Position numbers and translations under genes: made by a program
Shown: positions 24,165 through 36,100 of the stretch, piece by piece
Layout of the letters: the number at the start of each line of letters is the position of its first letter
Position numbering within the stretch: position 1 is the first letter of the stretch
Notes under the pieces: generated by a model
Told to the model about the DNA's origin: nothing
What the model saw: only the letters and a program-made list of their open reading frames with translations
Databases searched by the model: none
From: Melastoma dodecandrum
Lineage: Eukaryota; Streptophyta; Magnoliopsida; Myrtales; Melastomataceae
Assembly (NCBI GenBank): GCA_029817715.1
Contig: JARUPY010000467.1
Span: 1-64,000 of the forward strand
Length of the DNA stretch: 64,000 bases
Reading direction: 5' to 3'

Positions 24165-24644
24165 TTGAGACAAACTAGGTTTGGAGGGCTACTCCATATT
24201 GGTAACAAGCTAGTACATCATGGAATTTTACAACACTTGATAAGCAATTTCAATCCTGACACGCGGACAATGGTAATAAGCGATATGAAACACCAATTCA
24301 AGCCTAGTGACGTCGATGCTCTTATTGGCATTCGATGTACGGATATCAAAGTTCCATTTACCGGATCTATGGAGAACGTAGAATCTAACCCGTTAGTACA
24401 CTTAAGCTGGGGGATGATTTCTACGTTGTCGGTCGAAAAGCACCTGCACATGCGGAACGTGGTCGACGACACTCTCATGCTCGAGGTACTTTTATTCCTT
24501 TTGGGTTCTTACCTCTATCAAGGTATATGGGTGAATATTGGCAAAGAATTTCTGTTCGCGATCAATGATTTAGGAGCAGTAGCCACCTTTGATTGGACGT
24601 CTCATGTATTGGAGCATCTTTGTCCATCTGTAAAAGTTACATGA
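24165..24644 (+). CDS. Ulp1-associated/mobile-domain-type protein, partial
   Basis: This 159-residue stretch contains FGGLLHIGNKLVHHGIL, FKPSDVDALIGIRCTDIKV, LEVLLFLLGSYLYQG and FDWTSHVLEHLC. The spacing resembles the region preceding the Ulp1-type cysteine peptidase domain in large plant proteins that ride in Mutator-like elements (DUF1985-like or plant-mobile-domain-like). I did not find the peptidase domain itself with its His-Asp-Cys triad. The frame ends soon after a truncated copia fragment joins at about 24640, so the original protein was probably longer and was cut by that insertion. No host role can be assigned. The ATG is not certain: the codon at 24165 reads ttg/atg-poor sequence, and an earlier spliced start is possible. 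Confidence 0.5.
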   Translation: MRQTRFGGLLHIGNKLVHHGILQHLISNFNPDTRTMVISDMKHQFKPSDVDALIGIRCTDIKVPFTGSMENVESNPLVHLSWGMISTLSVEKHLHMRNVVDDTLMLEVLLFLLGSYLYQGIWVNIGKEFLFAINDLGAVATFDWTSHVLEHLCPSVKVT

Positions 24645-25415
24645 TTGACTTAAATCTTTCGAGTCTTCAAGAGATGATATCTTTGACTCAATTTTTTCTG
24701 ACAAACTCACCGACACTTTCTCCACGATTATGCTATCTGGCAATTCCTCTCCAAGAAGCCGAATTTTATTGATGACCGCCACAGGTCTATCAGCATACTC
24801 TTTGACGGTCTCACGTTCTTTCATCCGCAGACACGCTCGAATTCTCTCTTCAAATTGAGAATCTACATACGACAGCTCTGCTCCTGCCAATAAACTCCTC
24901 ATGTAACTTATCCCACGCGTCCTTAGGAGTCTCACAAGCCTTTCTTGTGAAGATGACATCCAAGACTCGAGAAAAAGTGTAGGACAAGGCCTTTGGAGCC
25001 TTTGTTGACTCCTACTCATGGAGTTAGATTTGATTCAAGGTCGGATTATTACCTAAAGGTGTTAGATCTTTTTCAGCTTCAACTCACTGCCACAAGCCAA
25101 GATTATTGAGGTGTGTTTTCATCTTCACGGCCCACAACTGATAGTTTCGCTGTCGAAGATCGGAACCATAGGAGATGACGAACCGCTGGAAGCCATAACA
25201 ACGATCGAACCCCGTCCGATGCCACTGCTGGGTATTTTGAGTATGGATATGCGAAAGCGAAAAACTAGATTTTATTTCTAATGAAAAAGGCTCTTCATAT
25301 GAAAGACATATATTTATAACCTAAAAAAAGATCTAAACTAAATCTACTGAAAATCCTATTACATATTATTTATAAATTAAATTTAAATTAAATAATAGTA
25401 GAAAATATCATGATC
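24640..25415 (-). mobile_element. Truncated copia retrotransposon (short LTR plus gag N-terminus)
   Basis: On the minus strand a primer-like site GTGGCATCGGACGGGG (about 25230) is followed by MASSGSSSPM..FDSENYQLWAVKMKTHL and then by KERETVKEYADRPVAVINKI and EKIESKISSLEDSKDLSQ, typical of the copia gag domain (UBN2/DUF4219). Several stops and a frameshift near 25080 break it. An AT-rich putative LTR lies at about 25230-25413. Nothing after gag remains: the element ends against the Ulp1-associated-type ORF at 24640, so it is 3'-truncated. Confidence 0.75.
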
Positions 25416-26744
25416 CCAAAATAATTCATCCATTCACACATGGTAAAGTGATGAACCTGTTTCTTAACCATATAAAACATGCATTGGTAATAACTAAATT
25501 CAATATACAGAATATGCCAACATTATCTGGAATTAATAGAGAACATCTCCACAAAAAGTACGCGGCGCAACTCGGCATAAACGACGACTTTGGAATGGTA
25601 AAATATAATTTATTTTCAAAGTCTTGAAGCAACCAAATTTTGTTGTAACCTCATACTTATCATGACAAATATATGTTCCGGTTTATGCTGCTTATTGAAA
25701 CTGGACATTACAAATGACAAATTTCGACACAAGTTAGATTCTTATTCTCAATACTGGTCAGGGTAGAATCCAAAACCATGATGGCAGAAAGGACATGCAC
25801 AAGCGAGAAGTCAAACTACTTAGCATATTTTACAGGAAAACCAAAAATTGAATCACATTGATTGCGCTGACCTACCTGACATTAAGGCTTGGCTTATTAC
25901 TTATCCAGATAACGTCCCAAGACAATTCAAAACTAGAAATGGGTGTGTTTCTAACTTGATTTTGCCCATTATTCTTTATTGGCATGTTATTCAATATAGT
26001 GTGATTTCCAAAATGTATATGGCTTTCATTTTTAAAATGAAAATTATATTGTCGTCCGCGGCTTGTTTCTGATGAAGTTCATGGCACTACCTTTTGGCAT
26101 ACATCTCAGAAATGGTAAGAATAATATCAACATCAAATGCAATGATGATTCCATATTCAAATGACAATGCCCTTAATAGTTATTTTATTGCTCAGTCTCT
26201 AGGTTTGATGGACAAATTTCAATCGGTTGTCAGCCTAATACAGTGGGTCGATAATGTCCAGTGGAAGAAAGTGCATTAAAGTGTTAAGGAAGGGCGAAAA
26301 AAGATGTGTAGCGCTTGGAAACCTTAGAAGCGTCTAGTACATTAAAGGTAATCTTTTGGAATAGCTCATTGTAAACCCACCTTAAACCCACTAGTTACAT
26401 ACAAACCTGTCACCTTTAGCAAATTCAGATTTAGGATCATCTTCAGTAGAATTAGAAACATAATCGACTTACCTTGTTGATCCATGTCGTAATCGATATT
26501 GAAGTCACCAAGATCTATAATAGGATCCTTTCCATGGATGTTCGCCTTTTTTCCAGCCAATGTGTATACCCTTCGTCGTCATCTACAGGGCTAATGCAAT
26601 TGTTCTCAATGTTGTTAGTTATCTCTGCAATTATAGTCTGCATAATATTGTAGCACTCTGTCGATGTCCCATCCCAACATCATAAAGAACAACATGCTGC
26701 CATCAAAACGCCTTGCCTTATGTCGTTAATTGTATCCCTTATGC

Positions 26745-28195
26745 TTCGCCTACCGGTAAACGGACTTCAATGCCTCTGTCATTCCTTCTATTTTCGCAAT
26801 GTGCAGTGCGTGGCCACATGGAAAGTCAAAATTTTCAAAGTGGAAGTAAGAACAAAAGATATCCTTCATACACACACCGCTCGGTACTTTGACCGATCCT
26901 TTCTTTGAGTCAACTTCTAAGACATTGTAGACACAGTTAATGTTCATTTTGTACTTGTTCACAACATAAAATAAGTTTTCACGTCTCAATTGAGCTTGAA
27001 CCTTTCGACAAGTGTGATCCTCGAACCTTCGAAGCATAGTGACATAAGGTCCAACTTTGTTCTTTGAGTCATAATTCGCGTGAAGTTCTTTATGGCGTAG
27101 ATCTGTGATTTCCCTTTAAAAATGGTGTGAATTCATACAACTTATGCTTCGCTGTGACGTAACCCTTCATGTACGAATGCATCTGCTCCCACCGTTGATT
27201 GTTTTGTAGCTCCGCCCAAAACCGGTCCTATAGGTAAGTCTGCCACCACATGTGCCTACATGCGCAAATTTGTTTCAGCCATCTTACGTTGGTGTTCCCT
27301 CTATCAATAAAGAGCTAATTCCATTGATTCTCCACTTCATCGATGTTCCTCTTTGCATCATCATGGACATATCAGCAAATATTGTGATAGAAATGTGATA
27401 TACATAACGATGTTTCAACTCTGGCCATACTTCATACACAACTGCTATCATGGCTTCATCGACGTTAGTGACAACACCCATTGGATGCTTACCTCCAATA
27501 ACTAAAGTATGTGTGCGAGTCAACCAAAGGTAGTCATTTATTGTCTCATTAGCAATGAGAGTTGATCATAGAAAAACTTCTGGTGATGGTGATTAACGCC
27601 ACGATACCACCATTTGTATCCCATATGCATTCGTCTTAAATGTGAAATCCATTGCAGCTACGTCTCCAAAGGCATTATAATCCATTATACAAGTATTGTC
27701 GGCTCAATACATCCTGTTTACTTTCTCTTGTTGTACATCAGTAACCAAAGCCATTTCGAAATCTTTGTGCTTTGAACATTAGATAAGCAAAAGTTGTGTC
27801 AAACTCCGAAGAAGCCTTAATACGACGACAATTGTCACCAACGGGATTATTCATATCCTTCATCAGGAAATCAACGCGATTATGGCTACCAAAAATGTGC
27901 ACAAGTAGTCGTATGATGTCGTACTGCCTCATTCCGCCGCTAAACATCCTTTGAATGCCTGTCATGTCGGCTTCAATAATGTTTTGACGTTCCTTTAAGA
28001 AAAGAAGTCAAGGAAGTTGGAACAAGTTCGTGATTGTACAAAAGGTTAACGCACGACACCACCCAATATCCATTCACTTTAACTATATTTTTTATTGTCG
28101 AACTACATCCAACTCGACCAGATGCCTTATAATGAACAAATGTGTTCAGTTTGTGCTTTCGACGTGGAAACCCTTGCCTTGAATACACTCAGTTC
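26745..28195 (-). pseudogene. FAR1/MULE transposase of the Mutator-like element
   Basis: Blocks appear in the right order on the minus strand. A FAR1 DNA-binding end with WVVSCVNLLYNHELVPTS (27973-28188) comes first. Next is a linker with GGMRQYDIIRLLVHIFGS (27738-27965). The transposase core segment GKHPMGVVTNVDEAMIAVV plus ELKHRYVYHI (27284-27523) carries an aspartate of the catalytic core context. Last is a SWIM zinc-finger-like segment, FENFDFPCGHALHIAKIEG (26750-27037), whose first CxC pair is degenerate. Stops and frameshifts separate all blocks. Intact FAR1-type transposases have 600-800 residues and bind the inverted repeats; this copy is dead. Confidence 0.83.
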
Positions 28196-30149
28196 TGCAT
28201 CACGACTTCACCATTCTAATCCCGACGACAATCTTGCTCATGAATGAAAAATCCATGAACCCCCGCATAAACCAAGAAAATATTGCCGACCACTTCCGCC
28301 GATTCAAATGTCATGACATGAAATCTTCCTCTCATAAAGATTGGACGAATCCATGATTGTCTCCACATCTCCGACGTCCATCTTTGACATCAAATGTCTA
28401 ACCGATTAGCACCTCCAAACTAGTGTGGGTGAATGTCAGTAGTATACCCCAAAAAATTAACTTCGACCTTTATCTAACCCTTACACACTACAGACGTCCT
28501 ACATATTACATCTAAAATGCTTGGAAGGAAGCTGGTCGAAACTATGTATATTGACTTTTTTCAACGTTGAAAATTATTGCATTTCTAATAATGGATCCGT
28601 ATCTTCCCCTTGCTGATAACATCGCGTAAGGTCATTTATTACCATTAAAGATGAGGGTTTATGTAAGTGGAATCAATGTCACTTCAGTCGGTATTATACT
28701 TTACTTCATTTAGGTGACTATTAATGTGTATTAGTCAGCTACCATGTCTGATAGCCCCCAAATCTATGCAACCGTCTCTTCACTGCATGAAGATGACAAT
28801 TCTGATAGCCCCAAACCAAGCAACCATTTCTTCATTGCTTGCAAGGTAGGTCAGTTTCATAGAACTTCCGACCAACTCTTCAGTTTTTTGTTATAAAAAG
28901 GTCCTTGTTATCTCCTTCGGCATAACCATCCTAGGGAGGAGTACCTAGTAGTCGGTCCAAATGTAGCACGGATAGTTATCAAAAAAGTCTTACATATCGC
29001 AGCAAGGGGAGTCCATAAGATGCAGCATACAAGTTGCTTCGGTCACCCTTCAACCTTCACAAACATTTTATGCCTAAACATTCAGATATGGCTAGGCATG
29101 AGAGATATCAAGAATGTGTCGGCATACGTGGTGATCTACCATATCCGCATGTCACTAGGCATTCAACGGGAAAATCCAAATAGCCGATGGGTGCACGAGC
29201 TCCGCTCCACTATCCTGCAAAATCCGAAAGCATCTGCTGATGTGAACAAGGGGATCATTGATAACACCATAGAATTCCTTCTATGTGGAATGAATATCCC
29301 TTTGATTCACGTTATTCAATAAGCATCAACAGACTAATTTTGTCAACAGAACGGAACATATTGAAGCTACTTTTTGCATACACGTCTAACAAAACATACC
29401 ACGTTCTTCTGAAGCTTGACCTTTTCGACTCGGTCACTTATTGGGAGTTTCTTATTAATAAAGTATGGTATGTTGATACGGGAATTGCAGAAGACATCTC
29501 TAACATGGAGTTAACAGCGCTCCATCCTTTGGAGTTGACACAGTCGACTTGTTCTCTATCTAAAGGTATCATTTTCAATCAGCATCCATTGACCAATCCG
29601 AATGAGATTACCAATAATCTCAATTTCAACAACTATCATATCGTGACATAATGGCACGGCAATGGATAATAAGGCATTGAGAAGAGATCATGTTCACCTT
29701 TTTCGAGGAAGATAACGTCATGAAAAATAGATTGCTTATGGTAAAGTATTATTCTTCCACATTGCTTTGTTGTTAACTGAAATAACCTTCGCAAGTTTGT
29801 TGTATTTTGGTTTTCATCCAGGACTACCCTCGCAATCTCTTCACGGACATGTAGGAGTGTTGGTCGGGAATCCGATGAAGGTGTTGAAGGACTTGGATTT
29901 TGGTGGCTAGTTTTTTGAAGATGTCGTGAACGGATCCGCTGTGATTGTTTATGTGATATAATGTTGATTGGTTATATCGGTGAAGTTTTGAAGGTTGTAT
30001 GTGAACTTATTCTTGCTAATCGAATCGGTAAAGTTCAGGGCTTTCATACATTATAATCATTACGAACTGCTCAAGAAAAAGTTAATGACAAAGTGATCCC
30101 TAGATAAAAATTAAAGAAATTACTAATTAGTCCTTGATTATAGGTATGA
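28196..30149. other. MULE interior with two unassigned plus-strand ORFs
   Basis: ORFs of 100 and 122 codons at 29020-29322 and 29283-29651 (for example NSRWVHELRSTILQNPK) overlap in different frames and may be pieces of one broken element-borne gene. I recognise no domain. The remainder is non-coding up to the right inverted repeat. Confidence 0.35.
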
Positions 30150-30605
30150 AATTACGTTCGGGGTACACTGTTCAAGTTTCGTACTTTACGAAACAATAAT
30201 TCATAAAATTTTACGAACCACGGGATTGGGCTTCGTAAAGTTTTACAAAGCCCATGATCGATTTTCTTACTTTATGAAATATATTCATACTTTACGAAAA
30301 ACGGTTTTGTAAATATTTACGCCCATTGTTATTTTATGAAGAGGCCCATAAGTGCCCATAAAACTTTACGAAGCAATGGTCAATTTTTCCGTTATTTACA
30401 AAACTTTGGAATACTTTACGAAAAAAATATTCGTAAAAATTTTAGGAAACTCATTGCTATTTTACGAAGACGCTACGGGTGAAAAATTTTATGAAACCCA
30501 CGATTTGATTTTAGGTAATTTACGAAATGTTTTCATGAAGTATGAAATATGAACCGGCTGATTCGTAAAATTTTACGATACAATGTGTTACTGTTTTATA
30601 ATGGA
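30150..30605 (-). repeat. MULE right terminal inverted repeat
   Basis: Reverse-complement partner of 22760-23215, less diverged in the TTTACGAA words. Its inner end is gtacactgttcaagtttcg. Confidence 0.85.
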
Positions 30606-31664
30606 CGGGACGTCCTGCCCATGGGACTTTAGTTGTGTCCTCCTCTACCCGCAAAAACTCAACCTTAGGCAACATTATCTAGGTAAGAACTCTAGGTATC
30701 CTACTGAAAAATTTAGATCATAGGTCTTAAACAAGAATGGGTCTAGACATAGGCCTAATACAAGGAAATCGTTTATTTTTTAGCTATAACGGTATGTTGT
30801 CATTTTTTGGACTTTACCCTGAAGATCACAACATGTTTTTAGCACTCGTTGGATGCAGAGTATTGTCTTGTTTCAACGTTCACTTATTGTTGAATGTTGC
30901 CCGCATCCTATCACTCGTCCAAAAGAGTAATAATTTCCAACCCATCTAGGCGAAAGACATGGGCGTTGCCTAAGGATACTCTCACAAGACCAAGAAGGTA
31001 ATTGATATTTGACATGACGACGTTGAGCAAAAGGAGACGACTCAACAACAGTTATGATATGACGTGACTAGATAAACAAAGCTACTCAACATAAAGATAA
31101 CTATGAGATTTTAGATAGGTAGTGTTTTTTAAGATAAGTAGGCTTTTAAATATGTAACTAAAGGAGCACAATCACAATTCAAACAAAAATGGATTGTCAC
31201 TTGACTCTTAGTCTTAAGGCATTCTCATTATCTACAACTTTTTCTGTAAGTATATACTCTATAAGCTTTTGTAAATATTCATTCTTGCTTAAGCATTATG
31301 TTTTTTTTACTATTTATTCATAATGATCACATTCTCGAACAAATATCAAGCCCCATATTTGTTTGTCAAATATTCTCGATGTGATTATCAGTTAACACGT
31401 CAGAATGACACGAAAAGGCCGTATAATTATTGGTTGGATAACTAGAGCATCACTTTCATCGAAATAAACATAATTGATTTGACAAAATAATTTTTAGAAA
31501 TAAATTTTGAATTATTTCCATCCATAGAAGGTGATTGACAATTTTGAACCTTCTGCAAGGCTTTATCCAGAGGGATTTGAATGAATTAACTTATCATTAA
31601 TCAGATTTCATTCCCAATGGTTTCTTACCAATGAATGACGCCATTTGAAAATTAATATTGATTG

Positions 31665-31763
31665 ATTATTTATTTTCTTTTATGTGCAGAAGTTATTCTT
31701 GTCAAGTTTTAGCATTATTTATTTTCTCTTATGTGCAGAAGTTATTCTTGTCAAGTTTTAGCA
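31665..31763. repeat. 49-bp tandem duplication
   Basis: Two head-to-tail copies (31665-31713 and 31714-31763) of a unit beginning attatttattttct and ending gtcaagttttagc, differing by one base. A recent local duplication. Confidence 0.92.
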
Positions 31764-32186
31764 TCTATAGTTAGCTTTTGAATCTTGTGTATAAATAGGG
31801 AAATTCAACCACATTGTAAAAGTAGAAAAAGTGTAGAAAAACATGACAAAGGTAGATAAACTTTGTTCAGTGATCTTGAGTGTTGTTAGTCACACATGGC
31901 AAGGGAAGAGATATGAAGAAGGGTGTAGCGTTGGTGAAGCCTTATGGGAGGGTGACTTGGAGGCCTCGAGGGACTATTGGTTGGAGTCTGCGGGAGTCGT
32001 TGGAGGAGACATGCGGTTGGAGGCTGGCGTGCCAACGGTGTAATGGGTCGGAGAGAAGGACAATTACTACAAGAGCACAGAGGTGATGAACCTATGACAG
32101 AGGTTATTGTCTTCTTGCATGGAGTTCACTACGAAGTCGTTGTCTTGAGAGACTGCATAAGGGAGTCGCGACTGAGTTTGTACAAG

Positions 32187-32360
32187 TGAAGACACCGCCA
32201 GAGTGAAATGTCCAAAGGAATGTCACAGCGGGTTGCTATGCAGATGAGAACATCGCCATAGTGAAACGTCTGAAGGAAAGTCGCAGCGGGTTGCTGTGCA
32301 GGTGATGACACCACCAAAGAGAAGCATCATAAGGGAAGTTGTAGGCGAAGAGCTGTACAG
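32187..32360. repeat. 58-bp minisatellite, three units
   Basis: Units start at 32187, 32245 and 32303, sharing agcgggttgct and gtgaaa words, and a partial fourth unit starts at 32361. Short GC-rich tandem units of this kind often sit in LTRs. Confidence 0.85.
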
Positions 32361-33127
32361 GCGATGGCACTGCCCGAAGGAAACCTCCAAACACTTGGTT
32401 ACTTTTATTAGTCATGTTAACCCATACAATCGGTCATCTTCGTTATAAAAAATTCTGGTTTGTGCTGTATAAAGTTGAACACACATCATCTTCTGTAATC
32501 GTTAATACGTTTCGTGTAATGATAATCATCAAAATTCTAGGTGAAGTGGACATAGGCAAAGTGTGTCGAATCACTATAGAAATTCATGTGTCGTACGAAT
32601 CATTTCGGAATCCGTTCCGTACGTTTTGTTTTACAGATTCTATCTTCCGATGTGAGGTTTGTAAAAAAAAAGTTAAAAATTCTTAATTGAACTTTAACAC
32701 TAATTTATCTTAATTTAGTGTAACAGAAAAGAAACGCGTGAGAGAAGAAACAGGTTTTAGAAATTGTTTGGAAGCTTTCAATCTGACTCAACTCAGTCGA
32801 CTCTACTTCATTTTTTTAATTCAATTTAATATATATCTATAATTATTTACGTTCCAATCCTAGCTTACTGTAACGTTTAAATTAAGATAAGTATTATTAT
32901 TTAATACTTTAATTTTGCATTTAATTAGTTAACGTTTTCTTAAATAAAATTCATTTATCTTGAAAGCTGTAACATATCTTTTATATATAGGCCGCTTTAT
33001 CAAAAATATCTCCATATTTACAAAGTTTTACCAATCTACCCTAAAGTTTAAGAAATATCTCTCCGTATCCAGAACTTAGACCTAGTTTCAAAAATATCCA
33101 TTGAAGTCTCAAGGTCATATTTTCTGA

Positions 33128-36100
33128 ATGGCTGGAGAAGGAAAATCTTCGGGAAATCCTTCCGGGACTACATCACGATTGGAGTTCGTTCCAGAGGCTA
33201 GATTGTCTCCTTTTGGAGTTACCAAGAGTATAAATGATATTTTAACTCAGCTAACCATTCAGGGGAGCAATGAAAGTCTAGAAAGCCGAAACCAAATGGC
33301 AAAGGAAGTAGGCTCCATTGTAAACACAATGTTAGACGCTCTGGAAAGAGAAAGAGGTTTAAAAAGGCCTGAAGCCGAGGCGACCTCTGGACTGGAAAGT
33401 ACAACAGGAAAACCAGTCGAAAGATTGAATCTGGGAGGAAAAAATTCCAAACAGAATCAAGGCAAAAGTGTGGATGAAATGTATAGGGAGTCAGTGGCTC
33501 CTTTCATTTTAGACTCACAAAAGCGAAGTGCAAACTTGAACTCCCAGAGTGGGGAGTTGGCAAAAGACCTAAGAAAAGCCTTAGGTCTGGCAGAAGATAC
33601 CCCAATTCATTTAGACAACAGAACGTTTAACGAACTGGTAACTGCGAAAAGGAAAATTTACAGGCCTGATTATCCTCATCGGACTAAACAAGAGTTTGTC
33701 CCAAGGGATAATGTATTAAAGCCAATAATAACCCCTGGTGCTTTTCTAGACATTGATTGTGAAAAGCACGTATCTGAAAAGATAGATGAGCGGTTATCAC
33801 TTATTCGGATGACAGCGTCTGTAGGAGGAGTGCCTCCTGGGGCAGTCTACGAATTATGTGTAGCAGCCCTCATGGGAACAGCGCAAAAATACTAGAAAAC
33901 CATAGTGGCGCACACAGACATTAAGGAAAAGATAGATCAAGCGCTGACGGTTGACGGAGTATTAGCAATAATAGCTGATGCCCTGAAACGAGAGTTCTGT
34001 GGTTTTTCGTTATCCACTGAGACTGTGGAAAAATAGCAGTCATTGACCGCTCTGGTTAAACTACAGATCTGTGATATGTGCTGGTTTGATAGCTACGTGT
34101 GTGAATTCCAGAAGTATTATTACAATCTGGATGTAGTATCACAACAGTTCATATTAGGAACCTTTTTTGCAAAACTTCCCGAACCTTGGCCGGAAGTTGC
34201 GCAAAAGGCCTATGAATTACTTCTGAGTGAGGAAAAGATTGTATCTGGACTTGGAGGTAAGATTCAGGCGGTAAAGTACGCAATGCGTAAAGCATGTACT
34301 GAGCTCCAGGTGAAAGAAGCAGCTAAGAAGCTACCTTACCTGAACAAGAGCTGTTGTTCTCAGATAGAGTATGTGCCTGGGAGGTATGGATGCGATACTT
34401 GCAATTCTCCAGGAGACTCTTTGAAGAGAAGGAACTTTCCTCGTAAGAGGAAGTTTGTTGGGTACAACAAAAAGAAAGTTTGGCCCAAGAAGGACGTCCA
34501 GCGTAAGCAGAGGGAAGGTCCTGCTTACAAACCAAGAAGGTTTGTGAGGAGAAGGGATAACCTGAAGGATAAAGATAGGATAGATGCTTTCAAAAGAAAG
34601 CATGGCAGAGAGCCTAAATGTCCTAAAGGAAAACCTTTGAGCAGTTGTAATTGCTGCTGGTTTTGTGGTTCAAAAGACCACAAAGCGGATAGTTGTCCGA
34701 AGAAGAACCAAAGGAGAGAAAGACTCCGTATGGTCTTCCTGGATGACAGGAGTCATGAGGAAGAAGTCCTTGCTTATGAACCAATTGATGAGCAAGAGAT
34801 TTCCGACTTAGACTCGGAAGTAGAGTCGATTTATGAGATAGTATCGGATTATGACACAGACACGGAAGAGGACTCCGATCTCTGGAAAATGCATCTGTTC
34901 ATGATGAGAGCAGAGCAAAACGGAGATGGTGATGAGATGGTTCCTCTGGAAGCATCGAATCAGGTACTGGAGGAAACCCACCAGTACGAAGACCCATCCC
35001 AGTCAATCCTGGAATGGAGGTTGCCAAATGTCAATGCGAGAGAAATTTATGAAGTATCGAGATTTAGGTTTCGATCCACCATAGATATATCGCAGACCGA
35101 GGCGACGGCACAAGTCACGAGCACTGAGCTTGAGACTTTGGATATCCCACTCTTAAATGTACAACGCATAAGAGATACCATGCGTAGTACAAGAGGTGTA
35201 TATAACTATATACACATTGGGTCGATCCAGATAGGATTAGTCCCGCTGTTTCATTTACCAGCGGATAGTCCTATGGTAGCAGCAGTGATCGATAAACGTT
35301 GGCGAGAGTTTAGAGATCAGCTGATATTAGGAATACAGGCCAACCTAGCACATGGCCCTGTATGGTTCCAAGTCCATCCAAACTTTATGATGGCTCTGAA
35401 CGATCGCTGTTTGGGGACTTCATTGACCTTAAGAATCAAGTCGATGAATATGGATCGTATGAATCCCCAGGCCAAGTATTTGGCGTATCACACTAGGGTA
35501 ATTTACCGATTGGTAAATACCACTAGTCCTGGTGTGAGGAACATCTCAAGACTTACAGAGTTGTTCGAGGAAGGACATAACAACTACCAACAGTTCCATA
35601 GGCGTGAGGTGAATCCATTGGAATTAACCTGGCCAAGGAGTTGGGTTATGACTGAACCTGGCAGTAGTTCTAGGCCCATTAGTGCGGCAAACATCCGACA
35701 AAGGGGTAATGAAATTACTCTCATGTTAGGAGATCCGTCAAGGGTCAATGAAAGAACTGATAGGCATTTGCCTATGCTTAGCGAAAGGGCTGACAGGCAT
35801 TTGCCTGTGAGGATGCCAATCCTGAGAGAGCCGTTCAATAGAGCGCCCTCTGAAGTCTCTTCAAGAGCTAGTGATGTGGGAGAAGACGTAATAGTCTCTC
35901 GACCCGAGGTTGCAAGTGCACCTCCACTAATAGAAGAGATGTCTTGAAGGTCTGTTGATTCGAGAGCCCCGTCGCAACATACGGGTAGAATCGTAGGGTA
36001 TAGACAGGTATCATTACCAGTCTATGAAGACCCTGTAGATCAAACGAGAGAAGAATCTATAAGGATGTTAAGAGTTACCAATATGGAAAACTCTTTATCA

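Larger units (their letters stand above)
22750..30610 (-). mobile_element. FAR1-type Mutator-like element (MULE) with long terminal inverted repeats
   Basis: Terminal inverted repeats of about 450 bp (22760-23215 and 30150-30605) enclose 6.9 kb. The inner ends pair clearly: left ..cataaagtacgaaactgg and right (inverted) ..gtaaagtacgaaacttg. The interior has a decayed FAR1/MULE transposase on the minus strand (26745-28195), a plus-strand ORF of a type often associated with Ulp1 peptidases (24165-24644), and a truncated copia insertion (24640-25415). I could not fix a 9-bp target duplication because the outer ends have diverged. The element inserted about 70 bp right of the TRIM-like element. 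It is inactive, since its transposase is broken in every block. Confidence 0.82.
30611..32985. other. AT-rich interval with small repeats, no gene
   Basis: No coding region recognised. A stretch with TATAAATAGGG near 31791 and tandem repeats downstream (32187-32360) looks like part of a retroelement LTR, but I could not find a partner LTR or primer site. The right edge grades into the endogenous viral sequence; the true border is uncertain. Confidence 0.4.
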
